A stretch of DNA of 64,000 nt from Corythucha ciliata (lineage: Eukaryota > Arthropoda > Insecta > Hemiptera > Tingidae): the NCBI GenBank assembly GCA_038030265.1, contig CM075937.1, positions 19,592,001-19,656,000 on the forward strand. Reading direction: 5' to 3'. The position numbers and the translations under genes were made by a program. Positions 54,291 to 64,000 of this stretch are shown here, in pieces. Positions within the stretch are counted from its first letter, which is position 1. Every line of letters starts with the position of its first letter. A model generated the notes under the pieces. It was given only the letters and a program-made list of their open reading frames with translations, was not told the origin of the DNA and searched no databases.

Positions 54291-57282
54291 GTAATGCATA
54301 TCTGCTGGGGAGGGGGGACCCCCTAGTGCAGCGAAGGGTGCTGACAGTCGACCAAATTTCACGGACTGACGGGACTTTCGAGAAGGAAATAAACGGAATG
54401 TCGCGACAATGAAGTAAGAGATTCTTAAAAGTACAGAGGAAGAGATACAGAACCTGAGGAGTTACTTTAGGACTGTGGAGTGGAGAAAAAAGTGAAATAG
54501 AAAGATTATGACGTTCGGATAGAAGTAAAAATGGAGTAGGAGGAAGAAAAGGCGAGGGGGGGAGCATTTGGCATAGGTTTCCCGTGTCTAGATAAAACTA
54601 CACATCGGTCACATTCTATACTTTTTTTGTATTTTCGTTTTTGTTTATAATTTTTTTTTTTCGAAATAGAAATTAGATACACTGGAACCGAGTCACTATG
54701 TAAGATTCCCCCCCCCCCCGTTCAAACAATGCTCTCTAGCTGAATAAATCCCTTGACCCCTCCATTCTTCGTTTAACACAAGTGCAAGGAAGGGCACACT
54801 TGATATAAGCAAAATGAATATAAACAGAATCTTAAAAGCTACAGATTTTTATATGTAAATTTTTAGTGAAAGTAACGGTCGGGGAAACTAAAATTTCAAA
54901 GCCAGAAAGTTTTCATAACAGTGTTAAGGCAAGATTTTTTTTGTGAGTTTTATACACATTTTTTTAAAAAATTTTATTTGTGTGTGTGTTTTAGCTCAAA
55001 ATATAAATCTCTCGTAAAACTTACAACATTCTATAGGCGATATAATTCTGTTTTTTAGATTTTTTAGACCAAAGTAAAGAAAATTTTGTAAGGTTTCACT
55101 AAAAGAATTGACTTTTCGAAAGTACTTGTGATGTGCTTTTGAAAAATCAAATTAAAATGAATACAATACCGTAGAATTTATACTGCCAAACTTTTTCATT
55201 TACTAAGACCTAAATATTTGTTTATTTTTTTTTTTAATTTATTTTATAAATGTATTCTTTTCGGACGCAAGTCCAGGCACTTGGAAAAAAAAATTCTAGG
55301 TAATGTACAAAATTGTGGGGTTTTTAATTGGATTTTGTAGACGGTTCATTCATTATTATACATTCATACAGTTGTAAGATAAAAGACGGGAAAAAAAGAA
55401 AGGCACAACAAATTTGGGTAATTTCGTGTGATTAACGAATTTTTAGAAGATAAAAGAAAATATAAAAAAATAACTATCGGAAATCCCGATAGTAATTTAC
55501 GTGAATAACAATTTCTCTACCGCTAGTAATAAAATGATTCGAGCCAAAGGCCAAATCAAATTTTATTTCAGCGGTCCAAACACTCAAAATAATCTTTTTC
55601 TCATAATTAGAACAACAAAAAAAAAGATTCCAAACCCAAATTTTCAAGTTCATCCAACTCTCGAAGTAAAACAAGTGAACACTGATCAATTGAACAGCGT
55701 TTACATCAAACGAGGCCTAGTGTTTTAAAAAGGGGAGGGGGGGAGCTGCACAGATGATTTCGTCGGGCTCCCTTTTCGGCTTATTCATGCACCAATCCTT
55801 CATTTTATGATCTCGAGATTGAAACGGAATCTTGAAATCCCGCGTTGGAACCGAAATAGGCCACTGGAGGGAGAGTCGAGGAATCGTCTGTGCAGGTCCC
55901 CCCTCCCCCCGATGTGAATTTTAAAAAATGCCCTTTGAACAAATTGGGCATCCCTGGCCTTCTTTTAGCCTCGTTTTATTATAGTTCTAAGCAAGAACAG
56001 CTTTTTGAAACATATTTTAACTGTTGATACGTTTGCTCTATTATTTATTTTCTTACTTAATAAGAGTGATTTTTTTTTCGAACAACAAAAAAATATGTCA
56101 ATTCATATAAGGCCCAACAGTAACGTACGCCATCTTTAAAAGTTAGCTTTTTTATTTCAACGTCGTGCAACAATGAAAGAAGCGCGATTCAAACACTTAA
56201 CTTGTCCACGGCGGGCCAGCGATTTTTTTTTTTTTTTTTTCCAACTCTTCTCTACACCAAAAACATCCACCTCGATGTGAGATGCTTGTGACATTGGGAC
56301 AAGACATCGCCAAATCAGCTCATTTTCTATAAAAATCATTGGCTGATTTAAAATTGTACTAATTAAAATAAATAAGCTTTAATTTTCAACATTTCATAAC
56401 TTCAGAAAACAAAACAAAATCTAGCCATAAAACGGCGGTGACGAGTTCCTTGGAGAAGAAAAAAAAATTGTCATCTCAATATGAGATGGAGTCAACGCTC
56501 AATTTATTTCATTTTGAGACTCACTCGCCTCATCGGTGACCATTAAAAAAACCTTTCATTCAACAATTTGCGATTCGTTAATAATTCATTACGGCATAAA
56601 GCCAGCTTCTTCATTTTTGCGAAAATTAGAAAAAAGGTACCTTAACTCGCTACAAAATGTTGTGAACGCCTTTTTTTATTAATACCTTAGGTCGCTCACG
56701 GTTTTTTTGTTTATTACAATTATTACTTCCCCCGTAGAATAACTATTACTACCTGACAACTAAGCTCTACTTATAAATTACTACGAATACCATTCAATTT
56801 TTTCTGTTTTCAATTTTTTCTCAATGGTAAAACAATAGCATGTTAGCTTGTTCGGGAAATAAACAGTGGGGATGAGGAGAAGGGAAGGGAACACACAACC
56901 CACACTCTTATACCGCCCCCCCTCGGAAAACAAAAAAAAGACAATAAAGAAACATCAAAAAAAGGGTTGTGGACTTAAAAATGATGTTGATCGATGAAAC
57001 GATGATGCCTTTCGGGGGAGAGGGGAGAGGGTTCGTCCGCTGTTTCAATTAGACTCCGACACGCTGCTGTAAGTAAGCGTAACGGTCAGTGAAAAACTAC
57101 ACGATTCTCTTTATCGTAGAGCATGCGAAGGCGATTTTTGTGAGTGTGGGAGAGGGAGGGGGCTTATAAAACAATTTTAAGTACCACGACTCTTTTTTGT
57201 TGTTTCTAAATTTGTTTGCCCCACGCCCAAAATCTAATTTAAGACGACTAGACGTCTAAATTTACGCTGTTTGTACGGTATG
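54291..57282 (-). other. AT-rich 3' flank of the KIAA0232-like gene
   Basis: Three kilobases of AT-rich, mostly single-copy-looking DNA downstream of the gene's stop codon in minus sense. It probably includes the 3' UTR. Several minus-strand AATAAA hexamers (plus-strand tttatt) occur, for example near 56.67, 56.50 and 56.05 kb, and I cannot choose between them. A T18 tract lies at about 56223-56240. No additional gene is supported. Confidence 0.45.
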
Positions 57283-60279
57283 TTACAGCCCTCCCATGGC
57301 AGTGTCAGTGTAAGTGGATGGAACGGATGACTCACTCACCGGGGCACGAGGTTTCGCTTCTTCGGGATGGTCCGTGTCGACGAAAAGATGTATCGAGCGA
57401 AGGTACGAGAGTAATTCGTCACCTTCTTCCATCACCTCGCTGCGAAGCCTCGAGTAGTCTTCGTTCCGACCTCCGCTTGCCCCCGAGTCCTCTCTTCGTC
57501 CTCTCGGTAGCCTGAAATAAGGACAACCGACAATTTTAGGGAAAATCTTTATTGAAAGCCGAGCAAAAAACAAACAAAAATTTAAGAAAAAATCTCACCA
57601 TGAACTGGGCATGTTATGGTCCCAAATGCTCGTGGACGCAACAGGCCAAGACGTCACCCAACCTCTGAGCAGGATCGTAGCCGCGGGAACAGCAGTCGCT
57701 GGCGAATTGTCAACGTCTTCTTCGACGTCCTCGCCGTTGTTATTGCCATTGCTGTTATTATTTTCATCGTCGAGAAGATCGCTCGAGTCCCAGAATTTTT
57801 CATCCGACAGCCAGTCGTCCTCGTCTTCCTCATCGTCATCATCGCAGTCGACGCCATCTTGACTCTCCCACAAACCGTCGTCAGACCAGGGAGCATCGTC
57901 GGTTTGACAGAATTTCTCACAGTGAAGCACTTTGAATTTAGGTACAAAGGCGTCACTGGAGCCCGACCGTTTAAATTCGAGATATTTAGTACCGTCGGGT
58001 AAGTAGAAGCCTCCAGATTCACTCCGACGATATTTGACAGTCTCGAATTTATTGGTAATTTCGAAGGAAAAGCCGTCCCTGTAGCCTTGTTGAGAGAACT
58101 CATCATCCTTGATGGGACGGAAGTGAGTTTTCATCGACGTCAAAAGATCCTCCTCCTGAGTTTCTTGCGTCACTTCGGCTTGAGTCACTTGGAACGGCTT
58201 TTTCTCCCTGTAGCCACCGACGCTGGTTTGTGAAGCTGATGATGACGTCGACATGTTCGTCTCTGGTGGAAAGTTGACGAAATGAGGTAGTGATGCCAAT
58301 GACGATACTTGTTTGCTGGCGACTGACGAATCGGACGTTTCTTCTTGGTAGGAGCACGGCTGTTTCCAGGACGATGAAAATATGCTCCCGCTGGCGTCGC
58401 TCCATTTGGTGTTGTCCCACCGTAAAGGTTGGGTGTCTTCCTCCTCCATTCGCTCTTTTTTCTCCGACCATATAGAGCTCGATATATTCATTCCTAGAGA
58501 GTCAATCAATTATTATTACAACAACACCGATGAATGCTATTGAAAAGGTAGAGAGAGTGAGAGAGAGGTGGGCTTACCAAACTGGAGGAAATTTGGTTGA
58601 CTTGGGACTGCGCTGATCGGAGAGCGGGGCTGTCGATAAAAAGACGCGTCGTCCGCAGGAGATTGGAGGAGCTGCCGAGGAAGGAGATGACGGTCTAAAT
58701 CTGATGGGAGAACGTCGATGACTCTGTGCTCTTTCCTGCCAGGAGTCCGAGACATTTGATCATCCGATTCTTCTCCCACCGAACTCATCGTCCTCCGTCC
58801 TTTCAATTCAGTTTTAACGTACCTGTAAAAACCACAGAAAAAATATTCCGATATAAATAACTTTCCAGACACACTCTCAAGCACCTAATTTTATTACCTA
58901 GCAACTGTTTCCTCGTCCTTACGGTCCAACGACTTCGCCATTTGTCGAGCTCCTCTATAACACGAGCCGCTTCCAGATCCACCACCAAAGCCAGCACCAC
59001 CGGAAGATTTCACCACCGATCGGGACCTCATTCTACTACGACTCAATGCAGTGGCACCGTCGACGCCGACATTTTCCTTGTTCTCCTTTCGTTTGACTAC
59101 CTTTGGACTAACGTCACTGCAGGGGCTACACCACCAACCGCGTCCGCAACTGCGAGCCGCAAAATTCCGTCCGGGTAACCACGACGACGATGATACTGGC
59201 TCTTTCTCTTTCGATGGTGTCGACAAAGACGAAGAGTGAGTGGCGGAGGAAACGTTGACGGTCTCGTCGGGAAGCTCCAGGTCGAAATATTCTTCGAAGT
59301 TCGTTGTTTCCTTCAGGCAAGAGTCTTCCCCTGAGAGAGAGAGAGAGAGAAAAAAAATTAAATTCCGACATAAGCAACGCGATAACCACACACATCAAAA
59401 TCGTCGACTTACTCTCATTTTCGGCTTCTTTCAATTTGTCGCACAGCTCATCAACTAATTTCTCTATCTCAATTGCCTACAATAAACGAAAGAAAAAACT
59501 CCTTTTTTATCAAACAATAACAAGACAAACGGAAAAAAGTAGGTTACCTGGTCCGAAGCAAGAGTCAAACAATCAACAACGGCGTTCTTCTTTAATTCTT
59601 CTACGTTATTGCTTGTGAATCTGGTCTTTTTTTTAGTTACCCCCTGGAAAACAAAACAAAAAAAAACATGTAAATATATTTAAATCAATGACAAAAATAA
59701 ACGTTAATAATATTATTAGATTTTAAGCCATACAACTTTATTAATATTTTATTTCTAGGGCTTTGGCTTATTGTTTCTTCTACTTTTTCGTTTCCTCGGT
59801 TATTGTTTCTTCGGTTACTTTTTCGTCTTCTAATGCTGAGCGCTGAGCTGAAGGCATCGTCAGAGAACTTTTGTTTTTTTCTAAATTTTAAATTAATACA
59901 TCTAAATTCGTCACACGTCCGTGATTTAAAATTAAGAAAAAACTAAAAAACAAAAGTTCTCTGACGACGCCTTCAGCACTATAAGGCGAAAGCTCAGGAA
60001 ACGAAGAACTAGAAGAAGCAATAAGCCAAAGCCATAAAAATAAAATATTACACAAAAATAAAAGTTTCAATCTATTCAGACGGACCAATTTACCTCGTCA
60101 ATGTGAGGAAGATCGCTCAAATCGAACGATTCATCGCGTAAAAAGTTCAAAACGTAGCGTCCGTAAACAGCAGAATCAATGCCTCGCTCTTCCAACTGTT
60201 GCTCAAGCCACTCGACAACCGCTGAGGGTACAGTGTTCGCTCCTCGAAGCCTCATAATAGCCTGTTCAACCAAAGACAT
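57283..60279 (-). CDS. KIAA0232-like protein (DUF4603 family), seven exons, 715 aa
   Basis: Exons (minus strand): 60279-60094, 59643-59548, 59476-59413, 59330-58898, 58822-58578, 58493-57599, 57511-57283. All junctions are GT..AG and phases agree (2148 nt including stop). Recognised by the N-terminal block VEWLEQQLEERGIDSAVYGR followed by YVLNFL (residues about 22-48), VEELKKNAVVDCL in exon 2, VDELCDKLKEAE in exon 3 and THFRPI near residue 464, which match my memory of vertebrate KIAA0232. That protein is about twice as long. Other features: basic region in exon 4, FCQTDD near 536, a strongly acidic run near 555-568, and an Asn/acidic stretch after it. No enzyme motif and no membrane segment. 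The molecular function of the family is unknown to me. The start is the first ATG and keeps the conserved N-terminus. Confidence 0.9.
59743..60049. repeat. foldback element in intron 1 of the KIAA0232-like gene
   Basis: About 307 bp with inverted arms. aatattttatttctagggct and ggctttggcttattg at the left pair with their complements at 60020-60049. Toward the centre tcgtcagagaacttttgttt (left) pairs with aaaacaaaagttctctgacg (right). The arms are about 100-130 bp with indels. It occupies most of the 450-nt intron, which is otherwise the only long intron. Confidence 0.85.
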
Positions 60280-60318
60280 CGTAGCAGAAATAAGCCAAAA
60301 AACCGGAAGACCATCGCT

Positions 60319-60326
60319 TATTTAAA
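60319..60326 (-). promoter_or_regulatory. TATA-like sequence upstream of the KIAA0232-like start
   Basis: The minus strand reads CCTTTAAATAAGC about 40 bp before the ATG. Position and composition allow a core promoter, but the 5' UTR would be very short. Weak call. Confidence 0.25.
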
Positions 60327-60700
60327 GGGCATGTTTCTAAGGGCGTATTCTCTACAAAGAAGTAACTGTGGTGGTGGGGGAGAAAAAAGGCCCTTTTTAA
60401 CCTACCTCGCCCAAGTTGATTGGTGGAACGATGGGTCGCTCTTTTCGGATGGATTTAACGGGTCCTTTGGAGGGGCGTACTTCATTTATCGAAGATGGGG
60501 GGGGGGGGTTGAGAGATTAAAATACAATAACAAAAGCCTAAGGAAAAATTTTACTAGGAAAAGGAAGGGTTTGATTTACAACCGGGGAAAAACGTTGTGA
60601 GGAGAACAAAATGGTAAAAAGATTAGGATTGGGAAAGGGTCAAAAACCAGAAGACAAAATTACAGAAAAAAGGGGAAGTCTTAAGAGACTTTAGTTTTTC

Positions 60701-60942
60701 TTATAGATTCATCGTGGAGTAAAGTTGTGTTTTATATTGGGCTGCGGACGTCACAAGGACTACCCTCCCATGATGATCCTGTGAAAATAAGAAAAAAAAA
60801 ACACACAAATTATTTATTGCAGTCCTTATTTACCAACAAAACAAATTTTTTTTCTAAAGAGAAAGAACGATCATGACTCACTGTGAATGATTTACTGCCG
60901 ATTTTAGAAAATTCTACGCCTTGTTCATCACTAGACAGCCAA
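60701..60942 (-). CDS. possible last two exons of an unidentified gene
   Basis: Minus strand: exon 60942-60882 after acceptor CTTTCTGTAG, ending at donor ACA/GTGAGT. It is open in one frame (WLSSDEQGVEFSKIGSKSFT). Next exon 60778-60701 follows acceptor TATTTTCACAG, continues in phase with 25 codons (DHHGRVVLVTSAAQYKTQLY, then five more) and ends in TAA. Splice sites and phases agree and the composition looks coding. I do not recognise the protein and did not find upstream exons. It would lie head-to-tail with the KIAA0232-like gene, 420 bp away. Confidence 0.35.
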
Positions 60943-61356
60943 CTACAGAAAGATTAGCGCAATCTACAATTCGTACGCCAACTTTCCTAGTAAAAACGAC
61001 TATCCCCCCCCCCCATCAATAAGAAACGAGAAAAACATCAACGTCCTTGGCCGAATTAACTATTAAACTTGACATTGTTCTTCGAGTCTTATTTTTATGG
61101 TCTTCGTTCTCTTTCACCCTCTTTTCCTTCTTCCCAACGACTCACTCTCGGCACACAAACCAAGCAGGGTCAGGTGAGTTACGCAATTTTACTTCTTTTT
61201 TCAGAAGGGCGGTGGGAGGGGGAACAGCAAAGGAGCAATAAATGAATGAAAAGTAAAAAAAAAAACGTTAATGAAGAGAAATCGAAGTTTTCTACAGGCG
61301 CAGTTAAATGGGACGACGGTATTAATGAACACTCTCCCACCCGTTAAAAACAAAAG
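60943..61356. other. intergenic or intronic sequence
   Basis: Contains a C11 run near 61004 and no supported exon. If the two exons at 60.7-60.94 kb are real, this is part of their upstream intron. Confidence 0.35.
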
Positions 61357-61387
61357 CGACTCTTATGACAGTCAATCATAAGAGTCG
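61357..61387. repeat. 12-bp perfect hairpin
   Basis: cgactcttatga and tcataagagtcg separated by 7 bases. Confidence 0.85.
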
Positions 61388-61707
61388 TCAAATAAGTTTG
61401 ACAACCATCAGAGAGCTCCCCCTCCCGCTACTTTTTTTCCATCATGGTTCACATACCATTCACCACAGATATGCCCGAGAGTGCCTAAATCATTATAAAT
61501 ATGTATTTCGTTTCGAGGTTCCTAAGAGACAACTAGAAGAGGCACAGAGCCCACAAATTAATTCAGAGTGTAGTTTTACTAGCAGCGTTCTAAAAACGTC
61601 ATTCCTCTATTCTAACAATTAAGGGCGACGAGGAAACCGGAAATGCCCGTAATTCTTTCAGGAGAGCTTACAAGTGCAATACTTTTGCCAAGAAAATTGT
61701 CAGTTTA

Positions 61708-61847
61708 ATGTCCGTATTTATGAACGTTCCTTGACATTAAGGAACCCTTGAAATTCATTAGAACAGATGTGTTTATTGTGATCAAAACTGTTCTCAATGG
61801 TTCCTTGACTCGAGGAAGCTTCAAGTAACGTTCATAAATACGGGCCT
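61708..61847. mobile_element. ~140-bp MITE, ends (G)YCCGTATTTATGAACGTT
   Basis: Left gtccgtatttatgaacgtt, right reverse-complemented gcccgtatttatgaacgtt; a second complementary block (ttccttga / tcaaggaacc) lies inside. The target duplication is not clear, so edges are uncertain by a few bases. The ttcataaatac core is shared with the 48.23-kb element, so they may be related. Confidence 0.7.
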
Positions 61848-61859
61848 GAATGTAAAAAT

Positions 61860-62480
61860 GTTTTTCGACAGAGCGACAAGTGTTACGTTAGAAAATCTAG
61901 CAGTGAAGTCGAAGACAAGAATTTTCAAATTACCTAGAAGTGGTTAAGAACAAGAAGAAAAACAATAAAAAAATAGTAAACATAAAAAAAATCGTAAAAC
62001 CCTCGTTGGTTGTGAAATCAACGAAACACAGAAAATGAAAATAATATTTTCGCACTATTCCTAGCTTCTATTATTGTGGTGATAGTAAAAAAACGCTACT
62101 ATTCCTTCCTAAGACCCGGTACTGTTTACAATGAATGCCTAGCTGAGGCGCCCTCGTTAAAACCGCAATTGCGGCTGGGGCCGCTGGGGTACTCCTTTAG
62201 CTCACGTTTCGGTCGCTAGATCGTCAGCCTTACAGGGCTATCCGATTTTAGCCAAAAGAGCTCACTATCCTCACGAGCCTGAGGTCCTGCCCAACGTGGT
62301 TCGTTCGCCGGGTCAGGGGGGGGGGGTCGCGGAGCCGGTCAATCGACACCCCCACTTAGCGACCCCTGTCAAGCAAGACAGGTCGACTGTAATTTGGGGG
62401 CAGACAAGTTGAAATTTGAAAACGAACTTTCGATGACATGGAGCGGGTTTTGCTCACTAGCAAAAACCAATTTCTTGGGG
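61860..62480. other. gene-free sequence
   Basis: AT-rich, then a GC-richer patch at 62.14-62.39 kb with a G10 run. It looks like part of a dispersed element but I cannot name it. Confidence 0.4.
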
Positions 62481-62552
62481 GTTTTCCTTAAGGTCAATGC
62501 ACACTACTCACTCGGACGAGACGAGGGAACGTGCAGTCCCATGTGTGATACA

Positions 62553-62655
62553 AAATTCCAGCGTAGGCTTTTGTTTGTTAACGAGTGTGTCCACGTCACG
62601 TCACAGCAATGTAAACGTAGGTAAAGAAACAAAAGCCTGCGCTTGATTAGTGCTG
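62553..62655. repeat. inverted repeat around a short spacer
   Basis: cagcgtaggcttttgtttgt near 62559 pairs with aaacaaaagcctgcgcttg near 62627-62645; stem about 22 bp, loop about 45 bp. Confidence 0.75.
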
Positions 62656-62689
62656 GAGTTGACGTGAACCTAGGTCTCATACTAAAAAC

Positions 62690-63060
62690 ACGATTTCACT
62701 CACTAAAATAATTTTTGCGGGATTCACTCACAAAAAAAAAAAAGTTCACTTGTTTTGGTATCTAAAGAAGCAATTTCGCAAGTTTCACTCGTTTAACAAG
62801 AAATTTCGCTCACTGAAACAGCAATTTCGCAGGTTTCACTCGTTAAAGAAGCAATTACGCTTTTGAAACAGCAATTTTACGGGTTTCGGTCACTATGGAA
62901 TAACATTTTTTGTGGGTTCTGCTCGCTCTTTAAAAGCGATTTCATTAACTAGGGATTTCCGCACTTAAAAAGCAATATCTCTGGTTTTTCTCATCACAAA
63001 TAGTAATTAGCTCTCTAACACAGCAACTTTGCGGAGTTTGCTCACTATTGAGAAGCCGCA
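62690..63060. repeat. decayed repeat, AAGCAATTTCGCAGGTTTCACTCGTT type
   Basis: gcaatttcgcaggtttcactc units about every 30 bp. No gene. Confidence 0.72.
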
Positions 63061-63069
63061 GGAGTAAAT

Positions 63070-63280
63070 AAGAAAATATAGCCCTAATTCTCAAGTAGAA
63101 TTGCTCATTAGCGGCTAAAATCAGGAAAAACACTAATTCATTGCAAGAAAAATCGCTTATTCGCGGATGAAATGGAGATAAATCACTAATTCGCGGCTAA
63201 AATGGAGACAAATCGCTAATTCACCGATGACATTGAGAATAAGTGATGAAATGTGGAAAAAACGCTAATTCTCGGCTCCT
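63070..63280. repeat. decayed ~30-bp minisatellite, forward
   Basis: cgctaattcgcggctaaaatgg at 63168-63220 occurs in nearly identical tandem copies, the cleanest local example of this family. Confidence 0.8.
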
Positions 63281-64000
63281 GAAGGCCCGGGGTCGTTGGT
63301 GAAAGATCCTCCCGGGGGCGCCAAATGTTCAAGTCTGGCACTTCAATGAGCGCCCCAGGGCACATTTTTGTGCAAATGGAAAACGCTATTGCATCTGTGG
63401 TTAACTAATGTTGAAGTTATCGAACAAGCCCCAAGTGCGTTTCATTCAGAGCGTCAAGATGGGGGGGGGGGCGAGGATGGGTGGCCCGCCTGAGTTCTTA
63501 CAACCAGGTTTATGGCCCATGACCAAAAGGTTGGCCGGCCCTGACTTAAGGTGACTAGACGTCCCATTTTCCCCGGACACGTCCGGGGAGAGATCAGAAG
63601 TCCTCTTTTTTTCTCCTACAGAGGTCCTCTTTTTTTGTCCTACTTTTTCGGCTCAACTTATAGCGTCGGGGTGGGTCTGAAACTTCGAACATCTCTCTGC
63701 AGGTTCATATCTATTTAGCCCCGTGCACGTTAGGTTAATTTAGTACTAATTTGGAGGAAAATGAACATCAGAAAAACAAATTTTGTTATTTCGGCGTAAT
63801 CGTATTCCGCGCATTTTGAACTCGAAAGCTTCAAAGTCCAATTTAACGGATTTTTGTTATTTCCTGCCCCAATTTTGCGGTTTTTCTTTCACGCTTTTAA
63901 GAGCCTAATTTCGTGGGCTTTGTTGAAAATTAATTCAACTCTTTCACAAAAACCAAATTCTCGAGCAGCAATTTAGGTTTCGCTCCCTGTAAAACCAATT
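63281..64000. repeat. dispersed-repeat mosaic at the right edge
   Basis: 63.30-63.35 kb resembles the inverse of 51.71-51.76 kb (ggcgcccccggccgaatctttcacc). 63.55-63.65 kb has a ggtgactagacgtccc start and tandem gaggtcctctttttttgtcc copies. The rest is degenerate repeat. No gene. Confidence 0.55.

Noticed and set aside
57616..58106. Open frames on the plus strand and in a second minus frame within the KIAA0232-like exon 6
   Set aside because: They are shadows of the true minus-strand frame, favoured by the acidic codon runs; splice phases and family motifs fix the real frame.

Overview
The window is nuclear DNA of a multicellular animal, most likely an invertebrate. The evidence is a seven-exon gene with 71-87 nt introns (plus one of 450 nt) for a metazoan-specific protein family (KIAA0232), a tRNA-Tyr with an intron in the anticodon loop, an ankyrin-repeat gene, LTR retrotransposons with very short LTRs of the Mag type, a LINE with RNase H, a Mutator-like transposon and several MITEs. 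I cannot fix the phylum; an arthropod is plausible but is inference. There are no bacterial signals (no operons, no CRISPR). G/C homopolymers of 8-12 nt are very frequent, and some apparent frameshifts lie in them, so part of the damage may be assembly error.

Layout. 0.7-8.5 kb: a Mag-like Ty3/gypsy element (78-bp LTRs) on the minus strand whose gag is split by a second, younger Mag-like element (111-bp LTRs, one mismatch). The second element carries a 135-bp MITE and a 100-bp inverted copy of its own pol where the gag-pol junction should be. 8.5-12 kb: gene-free. 12.0-12.4 kb: a tRNA-Ala-like unit between two copies of a 75-bp sequence. 12.4-16 kb: decayed short-period repeats. 16.0-18.8 kb: a 5'-truncated LINE inserted in a MITE. 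14.7-26.9 kb as a whole is an old inverted duplication centred near 21.9 kb, with a tRNA-Tyr gene in its loop. 27.35-29.25 kb: the last exon of an ankyrin-repeat gene. 29.8-31.1 and 36.0-37.3 kb: a diverged direct duplication on either side of a nearly intact Mutator-like element (31.42-34.25 kb). 37.3-54.3 kb: almost entirely decayed minisatellite families, dispersed repeats, MITEs, and a 780-bp near-perfect hairpin at 42.86-43.64 kb. 54.3-57.3 kb: AT-rich 3' flank. 57.28-60.28 kb: KIAA0232-like gene, minus strand, with a foldback element in intron 1. 60.7-60.94 kb: two short exons that look like the 3' end of another minus-strand gene. 61-64 kb: MITE/hairpins and repeats.

How it fits together. 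Host genes are sparse (one complete protein gene, one partial, one possible gene tail, one sure tRNA). The rest is a stratified record of insertions: MITE in LTR element in LTR element, LINE in MITE, MITE in segmental duplicate. Paralogous empty sites inside the window confirm two of the MITE boundaries. The most unusual property is that intergenic DNA is built from a few degenerate arrays of about 20-bp and about 30-bp periods, present in both orientations, which were themselves carried along in larger duplications.
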